In this document: in pieces, positions 1-7,964 of the stretch
How positions within the stretch are numbered: position 1 is the first letter of the stretch
Layout of the letters: each line of letters starts with the position of its first letter
From: Candidatus Zymogenaceae bacterium
GTDB lineage: Bacteria; Desulfobacterota; Zymogenia; Zymogenales; Zymogenaceae
Direction: 5' to 3'
Length of the DNA: 64,000 nt
Assembly (NCBI GenBank): GCA_016933535.1
Contig: JAFGAS010000086.1
Span: 186,001 to 250,000, forward strand
Made by a program: the position numbers and the translations under genes
The notes under the pieces: generated by a model
What the model was told of the DNA's origin: nothing
The model's input: the letters and a program-made list of their open reading frames with translations, nothing else
Databases searched by the model: none

Positions 1-606
1 CTGGTAAAAGATTTCGCCGATATCTACACGATCCCCGAGGAAACCTGGGCAAGGCTCGAACGTATGGCCGAAAAATCGGCCCGGAACATCATGGACGCCG
101 TTGACCGATCCCGAACCGTGGAGCTCTCCCGATTCGTTAACGCCCTGGGCATCCGCCTTGTCGGCGAGCACCTGGCCCAGCTGCTCGCCGACCGCTATGA
201 GACCATCGATGACCTGATGGGAGCGACCGAAGACGAGTTGATGACCGTCGATGAAATCGGCCCCACGGTGGCAAAATCCGTTTTCGCCTTTTTTTCGGAC
301 GATAAAAACCGCCGGGTTATCGATCGCCTGAGAAATGAGATCACGATCATCGGCCGCCAGAGGCCGGCACATCGGCCCCTTTCCGGCACATCTTTCGTTA
401 TCACCGGGACCCTTTCTTACATGAGCCGGGACGGCGCCCGGGACGCCATCAAGCGGCTCGGCGGAAAAACGGCGTCGTCGGTGAGTGCAAAGACGGACTA
501 CCTCGTGGTGGGGACGGACCCCGGCTCAAAGCTCGACAAGGCCCGGAGCCTCGGCGTAAAGACTCTCTCTGAAGGCGAATTCCTTCGTATTATTGGAGAA
601 ACATAG
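1..606 (+). CDS. ligA: NAD-dependent DNA ligase LigA, C-terminal part (5' end outside window)
   Basis: The reading frame is open from base 1, so this is the 3' end of a longer gene of about 200 visible codons. The visible part holds the helix-hairpin-helix region (LSRFVNALGIRLVGEHLA, then VDEIGPTVAKSV) and a C-terminal BRCT domain (GTSFVITGTL, LGGKTASSVSAKTDYLVVG), the order found at the end of bacterial LigA. LigA seals nicks in DNA using NAD+ during replication and repair. The adenylation and OB domains must lie upstream. The stop codon overlaps the GTG start of the acylphosphatase gene (TAGTG), so the two are probably cotranscribed. Confidence 0.95.
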   Translation: MVKDFADIYTIPEETWARLERMAEKSARNIMDAVDRSRTVELSRFVNALGIRLVGEHLAQLLADRYETIDDLMGATEDELMTVDEIGPTVAKSVFAFFSDDKNRRVIDRLRNEITIIGRQRPAHRPLSGTSFVITGTLSYMSRDGARDAIKRLGGKTASSVSAKTDYLVVGTDPGSKLDKARSLGVKTLSEGEFLRIIGET

Positions 607-887
607 TGGACGATACCGTACGGGCTCGCATCCGGGTCAGCGGAAGGGTTCAGGGGGTCTTCTTTCGACAGACGACGGCCGAAGAGGCCAACCGCCTTGG
701 TGTCGGCGGCTGGGTCAGGAATCTTCCCGACGGGGATGTCGAGGCGGTTATCGAAGGACCTTCCCGGGACGTCGATCGGTTGATCGCCTGGTGTCACCAC
801 GGTCCCCCGGCGGCGCGGGTTGATGACGTGTCTATTTCATGGGAGACGGCCACCGGGCAATTTGCCCGTTTTAACATCCAGTACTGA
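606..887 (+). CDS. acyP: Acylphosphatase
   Basis: This 93-residue protein has the normal length of a single-domain acylphosphatase, which hydrolyses carboxyl-phosphate bonds in small molecules such as acetyl phosphate. The family signature is present: GRVQGVFFRQTTAEEANRLG contains the phosphate-binding loop with its Arg, and GWVRNLPDGDVEAVIEG contains the catalytic Asn. The start is GTG and overlaps the ligA stop codon by one base. It is followed by 137 bases without a gene, in which a short hairpin (943-953) and a T6 run suggest a weak terminator. Confidence 0.92.
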   Translation: MDDTVRARIRVSGRVQGVFFRQTTAEEANRLGVGGWVRNLPDGDVEAVIEGPSRDVDRLIAWCHHGPPAARVDDVSISWETATGQFARFNIQY

Positions 888-1024
888 TTGTCCGGCCTTT
901 TGCCCTTGTACTCGGCAAGCAACAGGCGGGAGGAGTCCGGCGACCGATCCGGTTTTTTGAGAGCCGAGTAACGCAGTCCCTTCTTTCGGAAGGTATCTCG
1001 GAGAACCTGCTCAACGAAAAGGCT

Positions 1025-2020
1025 ATGAAAGAAGCACTTTTTTATGAAACACTCCCCGACGGCAGAGTCGCCTGCCATCTCTGCCCCCACGAGTGCCTGA
1101 TCGCCGGCGGTAAGCGCGGGATTTGCGGCGTCAGGGAGAACCGGAATGGTACGTTGATCGCCCTCACCTACCAGCACCCCGCCTCCATGCAGATGGACCC
1201 GATCGAAAAAAAGCCGCTCTATCACGTTTTCCCCGGCTCCCGGATCCTTTCGCTCGGTAGCGTCGGGTGTAATCTCTCCTGCGGCTTCTGCCAAAATTGG
1301 TCATTGGTCGAGAGTGCCGTCCCTCAATCGGTCCTTGCCCCCGGCGAGATACCCGACATCGCAAAGAAACACGGCTCTATCGGGGTGGCATGGACCTACA
1401 ACGAACCCTTTATCTGGTACGAATATATCATGGACGCGGGACGACACGTCAAGGACGCAGGGCTTGTCAACGTGCTGATCACCAACGGGTATGTAAATCC
1501 CGAACCCCTCAGACAGGTAAGCGGCCTCATCGACGCCATGAACATCGACCTCAAGGCGATCGACGATTCCTTCTATAGAAGAAACTGCAAGGGACGTATC
1601 GATCCCGTCCGGGAGACGATCCGCATTGCCGACGAATCGTGCCTCGTGGAGGTCACCAACCTGCTTATTCCCGGACAAAATGATTCGGCCGATGCCATAG
1701 GCCGTCTTGTCGATTTCATCGCCTCCGTCAATAAGGACATCCCGCTGCACTTCTCCCGATATTTCCCCCACCGGTCTTTCAGCGCACCGCCGACACCCGA
1801 ACGGACCCTCACCATGGCCTTCGAAATCGCCCGGGAACGTCTTTCGTACGTCTATCTCGGAAACATTACGCTCGAAACCGGCAACGACACACACTGTCCC
1901 CAATGCGGGGGCCTTCTGGTGTCACGGAGCGGATATCATACGCAGGTTGTCGGATTGACAGGTAACACCTGCGCCGACTGTAATTCAACACTAAATTTTA
2001 TTAATTCGGAAAGGCCATGA
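1025..2020 (+). CDS. amrS: AmmeMemoRadiSam system radical SAM enzyme
   Basis: 331 residues. The radical SAM cysteine motif is CNLSCGFC (about residues 83-90), preceded by a Cys-rich N-terminal segment (CHLCPHECLIAGGKRGICGVRENRNG) typical of PflA-like proteins of the AmmeMemoRadiSam group. A second cysteine set sits at the C-terminus (CPQCGGLL, CADC). In other genomes the family is linked to MEMO1 and AMMECR1 homologues; its substrate is not established, and neither partner is visible here. The stop codon overlaps the start of the next gene by 4 bases (ATGA), so the lipoprotein downstream is probably translationally coupled. Confidence 0.85.
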   Translation: MKEALFYETLPDGRVACHLCPHECLIAGGKRGICGVRENRNGTLIALTYQHPASMQMDPIEKKPLYHVFPGSRILSLGSVGCNLSCGFCQNWSLVESAVPQSVLAPGEIPDIAKKHGSIGVAWTYNEPFIWYEYIMDAGRHVKDAGLVNVLITNGYVNPEPLRQVSGLIDAMNIDLKAIDDSFYRRNCKGRIDPVRETIRIADESCLVEVTNLLIPGQNDSADAIGRLVDFIASVNKDIPLHFSRYFPHRSFSAPPTPERTLTMAFEIARERLSYVYLGNITLETGNDTHCPQCGGLLVSRSGYHTQVVGLTGNTCADCNSTLNFINSERP

Positions 2021-2625
2021 AGAAGCTTATTGTCCTTACGATTATCTTATTGCTCTTTGGATGCGGCGCCTACAGGGAGGAGACGAGACCCGCCGCCTTA
2101 ATTCCCCGGTTCTCCGACGAGTATATCCCCAAGGGATACGAATTCGAGGGAAATACCGTCTCGTGCAAGGTCCTCGATTCACTGGTTAAGATCAAGTATA
2201 TGGAGTCATCGGATATTGACCTCTTCTTTTTGAAACACAATTTGTCAAATCCCTTTATGGCTTCGCCGATCCTTCGGGATAACCTTACCGTCTTTCTGGT
2301 GACCTTTGTAAATAACGAGGAGAGGACAATCCGATTTGACCCGCGGAGGGCCTCCATCTATATAAAGGAGAGTTACTATCGGGGCTCTCTTGATTTTACT
2401 GAGGTCATGATCGCCTTTGAAAAATTCGCGCCGGGCAGCGACAGCGACCAGTTCAAGAAGACGATGTACGACCTGGAGCTTGAGATCCCCTCCAGAAGCA
2501 CGGTCGAGGGGCTCATCATCTTTCCCTTTCTTCCCAAGGGATCCAAGAAGATCATCGTCATGCTCTCCGGCATCCTTATCCGTGACCAGACATTCACCGT
2601 CCCATTTGAGTTTGAAGAAAAATAA
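2017..2625 (+). CDS. Predicted lipoprotein of unknown function
   Basis: 202 residues with a classic lipoprotein signal: KK at the start, a hydrophobic stretch LIVLTIILLLF and the lipobox FGC with Cys at residue 16. After it come about 185 residues rich in beta-type segments and no motif that I recognise. It overlaps amrS by 4 bases. Function unknown; it is presumably anchored to the periplasmic face of a membrane. A late region (LEIPSRSTVEGLIIFPFLP) resembles the pattern of small extracytoplasmic beta-sandwich domains, but that is only an impression. Confidence 0.72.
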   Translation: MKKLIVLTIILLLFGCGAYREETRPAALIPRFSDEYIPKGYEFEGNTVSCKVLDSLVKIKYMESSDIDLFFLKHNLSNPFMASPILRDNLTVFLVTFVNNEERTIRFDPRRASIYIKESYYRGSLDFTEVMIAFEKFAPGSDSDQFKKTMYDLELEIPSRSTVEGLIIFPFLPKGSKKIIVMLSGILIRDQTFTVPFEFEEK

Positions 2626-2627
2626 TA

Positions 2628-2656
2628 TTGACAAGGTATATCGGGAGTGATAACGT
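2628..2656 (+). promoter_or_regulatory. Predicted sigma70-type promoter for the RsbRD-domain gene
   Basis: A perfect -35 TTGACA (2628-2633) is followed after 17 bases by TAACGT (2651-2656), a weak -10. It lies just after the lipoprotein stop codon and about 55 bases before the next start codon, so it probably gives that gene its own transcript. Confidence 0.45.
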
Positions 2657-2710
2657 TACGAGCACTAGGTAGTATGGGATATATTATCATTCCGTGCAGG
2701 GAGTACTACT

Positions 2711-3217
2711 ATGATATCGGAAAAACTGGTAAAACTCATTGAGGATAATGCCGAAGAATTAACGAAAAGCTGGCTTCGGGACGTGCGGGAAAATCCTACC
2801 ACACCCACCTACCAGACCTTCCCGGAGGAAAAACTCTATCAGCGGGCACATTTCGTCTATAGCCAGCTCGGCCATTGGATATCGAGAGAGACAGGTAAGG
2901 GTGAAGTCCGCGGGTACTACCTGAAACTGGGAGAGGAGCGCTTTAATGAGGGATTTGCCCTCTATGAAGTCGTCAGCGCCATCATCCTTCTCAAACGACA
3001 CCTTTGGCTTCATATCTTGTCCGATGGGCAACTTTCCACCGCCTTTGAATTATATCAGTCCCTTGAGCTCAACAACCGGGTCGTCCTCTTTTTCGACCGC
3101 GCGGTCTATTACGCCATCATCGGTTACGAAGACGCGGTTCGAAATAAAACGGCCAAGGGAAAAGGGTTTCTCGGTAAGATCTTCGGCGGAAATAAAAAGA
3201 AGAAGAAGAAGAAATAA
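2711..3217 (+). CDS. RsbRD N-terminal-domain protein with lysine tail
   Basis: 168 residues, helical. The pattern (EDNAEELTKSWLRDV, then a central LKLGEERFNEGFALYEVVSAIILLKRHLW) fits the RsbRD-type N-terminal sensor domain found before histidine kinase or STAS domains. Here the domain stands alone: no kinase or STAS domain follows. The protein instead ends in GKGFLGKIFGGN followed by seven lysines, which could bind membrane lipid or nucleic acid. GGGAG lies 10 bases before the ATG. The gene converges on rsmI with 111 bases between. Role inferred: a small sensory or adaptor protein. Confidence 0.65.
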   Translation: MISEKLVKLIEDNAEELTKSWLRDVRENPTTPTYQTFPEEKLYQRAHFVYSQLGHWISRETGKGEVRGYYLKLGEERFNEGFALYEVVSAIILLKRHLWLHILSDGQLSTAFELYQSLELNNRVVLFFDRAVYYAIIGYEDAVRNKTAKGKGFLGKIFGGNKKKKKKK

Positions 3218-3328
3218 CCTCCTGTTGTGCACCGTTTTCTGCAGATCGCCGCACACCGCCGCTTCCTTTTAGATCCAATAGGAAGCCCGGACCATGAAAG
3301 GACCATGCCTTTCTCGGCGTAGGTGTTT

Positions 3329-4183
3329 TTATTTCCTGTTTTTAACTATCTCGTTATAGACGATACTCGAGGGAACACCAAGCCGGCCCGATACGAGGGT
3401 GGCAAGTTCCTTTGCCCTTTTCTCCGGATTTTGGGCTATGGCCGCCAACACTTCCTTTTTCACCGTATCCAAATCTACGGCGTCATCTATCTCTTCCTTG
3501 CCCGCCAAAACTATCACCATCTCTCCCCGCAGCCGGTCCTTTTGATCGACAAGATCGATGATCTCCGATATCCTGCCGCGCATCACTTCCTCGTATAGTT
3601 TGGTCAGCTCGCGACACAGGGTTGCCCTTCGGTCGCCTAAACGGTCTTGGAGCTCTTTGAGGGTCCGGCCGACCCGGGGTGGGGATTCGAAAATGACGGC
3701 CGTCTTCTTTTCGGATGCAAGTTGGCAAAGCACCGCCTCTCGCTTCTTTCCCCGCCTGGGCAGAAACCCAAAGAAGACAAAACTATCCGTGACAAATCCG
3801 CTGACCGACAGCGCCGCGGTAACCGACGATGGTCCCGGAATTGTAAAAACATCAATACCTCTTTTAACACAAAACGCTATCAAGTGCTGTCCCGGATCGG
3901 ATATCCCCGGGGTACCCGCGTCGGTAACAAGCGCGGCGTCTTTTCCTTCTTCCAGGGCCTCGATAATCGTACGACCTGCTCTCTCCCGGTTTTGTTCCCG
4001 ATAACTGATCAGGCCCTTGGAAATACCGTGCGCGGCGAGCAGTCGTTTTGTTATTCTTGTATCCTCGCAGGCAATAATATCCACCGATACGAGTGTTTCG
4101 ATGGCCCTGAGCGTTATATCCTTGAGGTTCCCGATAGGGGTGGAGATGACGAACAGGGCCCCTCTTTTTTTGCTTTTTTTCAT
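3329..4183 (-). CDS. rsmI: 16S rRNA (cytidine1402-2'-O)-methyltransferase
   Basis: 284 residues, the usual length. RsmI methylates the 2'-OH of C1402 in the decoding centre of 16S rRNA using SAM. The tetrapyrrole-methylase fold is clear: GALFVISTPIGNLKDITLRA at the N-terminus, IACEDTRITKRLL, LVTDAGTPGISDPGQHL, and FTIPGPSSVTAALSVSGF. The C-terminal helical part (KEVLAAIAQNPEKRAKELA) is also typical. It starts divergently from rpmB, with 60 bases between the start codons. Confidence 0.95.
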   Translation of the reverse strand: MKKSKKRGALFVISTPIGNLKDITLRAIETLVSVDIIACEDTRITKRLLAAHGISKGLISYREQNRERAGRTIIEALEEGKDAALVTDAGTPGISDPGQHLIAFCVKRGIDVFTIPGPSSVTAALSVSGFVTDSFVFFGFLPRRGKKREAVLCQLASEKKTAVIFESPPRVGRTLKELQDRLGDRRATLCRELTKLYEEVMRGRISEIIDLVDQKDRLRGEMVIVLAGKEEIDDAVDLDTVKKEVLAAIAQNPEKRAKELATLVSGRLGVPSSIVYNEIVKNRK

Positions 4184-4192
4184 AAATTTTGC

Positions 4193-4220
4193 TTGCTTAT
4201 TTCACCTATTTTGATATAAT
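4193..4220 (+). promoter_or_regulatory. Extended -10 promoter for rpmB
   Basis: TGaTATAAT (4212-4220) is a full extended -10 element. TTGCTT (4193-4198) sits 16 bases upstream as a weak -35. Transcription would begin about 20 bases before the strong GGAGGTG ribosome binding site of rpmB. Confidence 0.6.
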
Positions 4221-4243
4221 TTTTAGGTTTTTGGAGGTGAACT

Positions 4244-4432
4244 ATGAGTCGAATCTGTGACATCTGCGGTAAAGGGCCCATCGTCGGGTGTAATGTGAGC
4301 CACGCCCACAACGTCACAAAACGGAGATGGTATCCAAACCTTCATACCATGCGTGCCCGCGTCGGCAATCGTACGGTTCGCGTCAAGATCTGTACCCGAT
4401 GCCTTCGTTCCGGTAAGGTGGCCAAGGCCTGA
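4244..4432 (+). CDS. rpmB: 50S ribosomal protein L28
   Basis: 62 residues. The sequence has the L28 pattern: [19 protein letters not shown], then [19 protein letters not shown], ending [16 protein letters not shown]. Two CxxC pairs (CDIC and CTRC) mark it as the zinc-binding form of L28. A strong GGAGGTG lies 6 bases before the ATG. It is transcribed alone; the 295 bases downstream hold no gene, only a GGCGG/CCGCC hairpin near 4602-4620 that lacks a U tract. Confidence 0.95.
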   Translation: MSRICDICGKGPIVGCNVSHAHNVTKRRWYPNLHTMRARVGNRTVRVKICTRCLRSGKVAKA

Positions 4433-4727
4433 TCCCTGAAAACGTCTGGAGCGCGATACCGCCCCTTTTCTGCACGCCACCGTACTTTAAGCTCCGACCG
4501 TCGACCGAACGGCCGCGGATTATAATGTACGGCAGCTCCCAGGACGCTGATTATATATACGACGCGAAATCCTGCTACCGTAGACATTCTATTGGTTCTT
4601 TGGGGCGGCTGGCTATGCCGCCTCTGTCATTTACCGGCAACACCGCGCCCAAAAGCTCCGTTTCGGCACCCCGTACCGCCCGCCCTATTCTATGGCCTTT
4701 CGCGTGGACTCATTCACCCGTCATTCG

Positions 4728-6881
4728 TCAGGTTATCCGATGAACGCTGATCACGTCCCGCTCTTTTTCTACCGATCTAATGACCCGCTTTAGGTGCTCA
4801 AGATTTTTAATCTGAAGCTCAAATTCGCACCTTGCCTTGTTGTCGTCCGTGGTCCTGAGAAAACCCTCCGAGATATTCGCCTCAGAATTTGCGATGGCCA
4901 GCGCGATCGACGCGAGTAAACCCTTCTTGTTTTCACAGATCACCATTATCTTTGCATTATAGTTTTGTTCCTGGCTAATGTCCCACTGCACGTCCACAAG
5001 TCTTTCGGTGGACAGGTCAATCACATTTGGGCAGTCCGCCGTGTGAATGGTGACTCCCCTGCCCCGTGTAATAAATCCAATGATCCGATCCCCCGGAACA
5101 GGGTTACAGCATTTGGCGAACTTCGTCATGATATCATCGACGCCCTTAATCAGCACACCGCCGGCCTTCCCCTCCTTTTTGAGCCGCTGCTTTTTCTTTG
5201 CGGGCTCTTCAACGGACTGCTGTTCGGTTTCTTTTATCTCCTCTTTAGGTACGAAAAACTCGATGATCTGCTGCGGTGATATCCTCGCGTTGGCGACTTT
5301 TGAGATGAGGTCCTCGAGGTCCTTTGTCTTAAGGGATTCAATCGCGGATTTCATCTTCTGGGAATGCATGTGTTTCTGGAAGCTCAGGCCGAACTTCCTG
5401 AATTCCTTGTCAAGTATTTCTTTGCCGAAGGTAACACTGCGTTCCTTCTGCTCGTTGATAAGCCAGTGCTTGATTTTTTGTTTTGCCTTGGAGGTCACGA
5501 CCATCCGAAGCCAATCCTTGCTCGGCTTCTGCTTGCCGCCGGTAAGGATCTCTACGACGTCTCCGTTGACCAGTTGATGGCGTATCGGTACGAGCTTCCC
5601 GTTTACCTTGGCGCCGACGCACTTGTTACCGACGTCGGTATGGATGCCGTAAGCAAAGTCTATGGGCGTGGCCCCTTTCGGAAACGCCTTCACCTCCCCC
5701 TTGGGAGTAAAGACGTAGACCTCTTCCGGAAAGAGATCGACCTTCACGGTCTTGAGGAACTCCGAGGGATCTTTGAGGTCCTGCTGCCACTCGATGAGCC
5801 GTTGGAGCCAATCGTAGCTCTTCGCGTCCTGCTTTTTGATCCCGTCTTTCCCCTCTTTGTATCTCCAGTGGGCCGCGATCCCCTTCTGCGCGATCTTGTG
5901 CATTTCTTCGGTTCTGATCTGAACTTCTATGCGTTCGCCATAGGGGCCGATTACGGTGGTGTGGAGGCTCTGATACATATTGGGTTTGGGCATCGCTATG
6001 AAGTCTTTAAAGCGTCCGGGTACCGGCTTCCAGAGAGAATGTATGATGCCGAGAGTTCCGTAGCAGTCTTTGAGAGATTCGACGATAATACGAAAGGCAA
6101 TCTTATCGTAGACTTCTTCAAAGCCGATCTCCTGTGCCTTCATCTTGGAGTAGATGCCGTACAGATGCTTTACCCGGCCCTGGAGCTGGGCTTCTATTTT
6201 GTTTTTCTTGATTTCCTCTTCAATGATCGAGAGTACACCCTTGGAGTATTTGTCTATCTCACTGCGCTTGGACTCAAGCCTGTCGGATATCTCCTGATAA
6301 ATTTCCGGCTTCAGCGTCTTGAAGGCAAGGTCTTCCAACTCGGCCTTGATCCATCCAATGCCGAGACGGTTTGCCAGGGGGGCGTAAATATCCATCGTTT
6401 CCTGGGCCACCGCCTCCCGCCGTTCCAGAGGTAGGAATTGGATCGTCCGCATGTTATGAAGACGGTCGGAGAGCTTAATAAGGAGAACCCGGATATCTTT
6501 GGCCATCGCGATGATCATTTTTCGGAAGTTCTCCGCCTGCCGCTCCTCCGTGTTCGAAAAGCTCATGCGAGATATCTTTGTGACGCCGTCGACAAGATAG
6601 CTGATTTCCGGGCCGAATATCTCTTCGATCTCCTTCATTGTGGCCAGTGTATCCTCTACGGTATCGTGCAGCAGCCCCGTGGCGACGCTCGGGACGTCCA
6701 TTGTCAGCTCGCCCAGGATGTAGGCGACTTCAAGGGGGTGGGTAAGATAGGGTTCTCCCGAAAGGCGAGTCTGTCCCTGGTGCACCTTCGCGGAGAAGAC
6801 ATAGGCCGTGGAGATCACCTCGATGTCGGCGTCGGGGAGGTATGATTGTACTTTATCGGTAATGTCGTTGAGGCGTATCAT
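4728..6881 (-). CDS. Bifunctional-type (p)ppGpp synthetase/hydrolase (RelA/SpoT homologue)
   Basis: 717 residues in the long RSH order. The HD hydrolase domain has His at 48 and HD at 72-73 (GLLHDTVEDT). The synthetase domain (about 235-345) has GRVKHLYGIYSKM and KPNMYQSLHTTV. A TGS domain follows (VYVFTPKGEVKAFPKGATPIDFAY), and a C-terminal ACT domain (ENKKGLLASIALAIANSEANI). The motif before the synthetase core reads RFKD, the RxKD form of bifunctional enzymes rather than the ExDD form of synthetase-only RelA, and the HD residues are intact. It therefore probably both makes and degrades the alarmone. It follows ispG by 12 bases; its start codon lies in a hairpin loop. Confidence 0.94.
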   Translation of the reverse strand: MIRLNDITDKVQSYLPDADIEVISTAYVFSAKVHQGQTRLSGEPYLTHPLEVAYILGELTMDVPSVATGLLHDTVEDTLATMKEIEEIFGPEISYLVDGVTKISRMSFSNTEERQAENFRKMIIAMAKDIRVLLIKLSDRLHNMRTIQFLPLERREAVAQETMDIYAPLANRLGIGWIKAELEDLAFKTLKPEIYQEISDRLESKRSEIDKYSKGVLSIIEEEIKKNKIEAQLQGRVKHLYGIYSKMKAQEIGFEEVYDKIAFRIIVESLKDCYGTLGIIHSLWKPVPGRFKDFIAMPKPNMYQSLHTTVIGPYGERIEVQIRTEEMHKIAQKGIAAHWRYKEGKDGIKKQDAKSYDWLQRLIEWQQDLKDPSEFLKTVKVDLFPEEVYVFTPKGEVKAFPKGATPIDFAYGIHTDVGNKCVGAKVNGKLVPIRHQLVNGDVVEILTGGKQKPSKDWLRMVVTSKAKQKIKHWLINEQKERSVTFGKEILDKEFRKFGLSFQKHMHSQKMKSAIESLKTKDLEDLISKVANARISPQQIIEFFVPKEEIKETEQQSVEEPAKKKQRLKKEGKAGGVLIKGVDDIMTKFAKCCNPVPGDRIIGFITRGRGVTIHTADCPNVIDLSTERLVDVQWDISQEQNYNAKIMVICENKKGLLASIALAIANSEANISEGFLRTTDDNKARCEFELQIKNLEHLKRVIRSVEKERDVISVHRIT

Positions 6882-6894
6882 GTTAAAATACGCC
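6872..6894 (-). promoter_or_regulatory. Hairpin enclosing the relA/spoT start codon
   Basis: The arms GGCGTAT and ATACGCC (7 bp, perfect) flank a 9-base loop that contains the ATG at 6881-6879. The 5' arm begins at the last base of the ispG stop codon and carries the only Shine-Dalgarno-like bases (AGGCG). If it folds in the mRNA, it would hide the start of the alarmone gene. This is read from the sequence; no regulation is shown. Confidence 0.45.
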
Positions 6895-7964
6895 TATTTA
6901 GATTCCGTTCTTGCCATGACGTCAATCTCCGAAATAAGGGCATCCACAATCTCGGCCTCGGCGAGCTTCTTTATAATCTTTCCCTTCTTAAAGAGGAGTC
7001 CGTATTTTTTTCCTCCGCAGATGCCGATGTCTGCCTCTCGCGCCTCTCCCGGCCCGTTCACCTCGCATCCCATAACCGCCACCGTAATCGGGTAGTCATA
7101 TCCGATAAGCCGTGCTTCCACCTCCTGCGCGATCGAGATGATATCCATGGAAGTCCTGCCGCACGTCGGGCATACGATCACGTCAACACCCCTCTTGACG
7201 AGTCCGAGGGACGAGAGGATCGTATTTGCACACATCACCTCCGACAGGGGGTCTCCCGCAAGGCTCACGCGTATCGTATCCCCGATACCTTCCGAGAGGA
7301 GGATTCCGATTCCCACCGACGACTTTATCGCTCCCCTGAGTACAGTCCCGGCTTCCGTTATCCCCACATGCAGCGGGAAATCCGTCTTCTCCGATACCAG
7401 GCGATAGGCGGCGATGGTGTCCAGCACGCTTGTTGACTTAAGTGAGAGTTTCAGGTTTGAATATCCCCATCCGACAAAAAGCGCCGTCGAGCGCAGCGCA
7501 CTCTCCACGAGGGCCTCGGTACAGGGACCGCCATATTTTTTCAGAAGGTCCTTTTCGAGCGAGCCGGAGTTGACGCCGACCCTAATTGCGACGTTATTCC
7601 GACGCGCCCGTTCGACAATCTCGAAAAGCCTCTTTTCACCGCCGATGTTTCCGGGGTTGATCCGTATGCCCGAGGCACCGGCGTCCATAGCGGCCAGCGC
7701 CAGCCGACGGTCAAAATGAATATCGGCGATTATCGGAACAGGGGAGCCCTTGATAATATCTTCAAGGGCCGAAGCCGCCTCCATATCCTTGACGGCAACC
7801 CTTACGATCCGACACCCCGCTCGCGCAAGGGCTTGTATTTGTCCAACCGTCGCACGGACGTCGGCCGTATCGGTCTTGGTCATCGATTGGACGACAATGG
7901 GATTATCACCCCCTATCGGCACCCGCCCGACGTGTACAACTTTTGTTTTCTTTCTTACGATCAT
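6894..7964 (-). CDS. ispG: 4-hydroxy-3-methylbut-2-en-1-yl diphosphate synthase (flavodoxin/ferredoxin)
   Basis: 356 residues, the short bacterial form. IspG is the [4Fe-4S] enzyme that converts MEcPP to HMBPP in the methylerythritol phosphate route to isoprenoids. Seen: VVQSMTKTDTADVRATVGQI near the N-terminus, PIIADIHFDRRLALAAMDAG, and INPGNIGG in the TIM barrel. The cluster ligands are CPTCGR and, about 30 residues on, MGCEVNGPGEAREADIG. The start overlaps the end of the diguanylate cyclase gene by 4 bases and the stop lies 12 bases before relA/spoT, so the three genes form one operon. Confidence 0.97.
   Translation of the reverse strand: MIVRKKTKVVHVGRVPIGGDNPIVVQSMTKTDTADVRATVGQIQALARAGCRIVRVAVKDMEAASALEDIIKGSPVPIIADIHFDRRLALAAMDAGASGIRINPGNIGGEKRLFEIVERARRNNVAIRVGVNSGSLEKDLLKKYGGPCTEALVESALRSTALFVGWGYSNLKLSLKSTSVLDTIAAYRLVSEKTDFPLHVGITEAGTVLRGAIKSSVGIGILLSEGIGDTIRVSLAGDPLSEVMCANTILSSLGLVKRGVDVIVCPTCGRTSMDIISIAQEVEARLIGYDYPITVAVMGCEVNGPGEAREADIGICGGKKYGLLFKKGKIIKKLAEAEIVDALISEIDVMARTESK

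Noticed and set aside
5364-6434. 356-codon plus-strand frame opposite relA/spoT
   Set aside because: It lies fully antisense to a clear RelA/SpoT gene and has the composition of a reverse-frame shadow.
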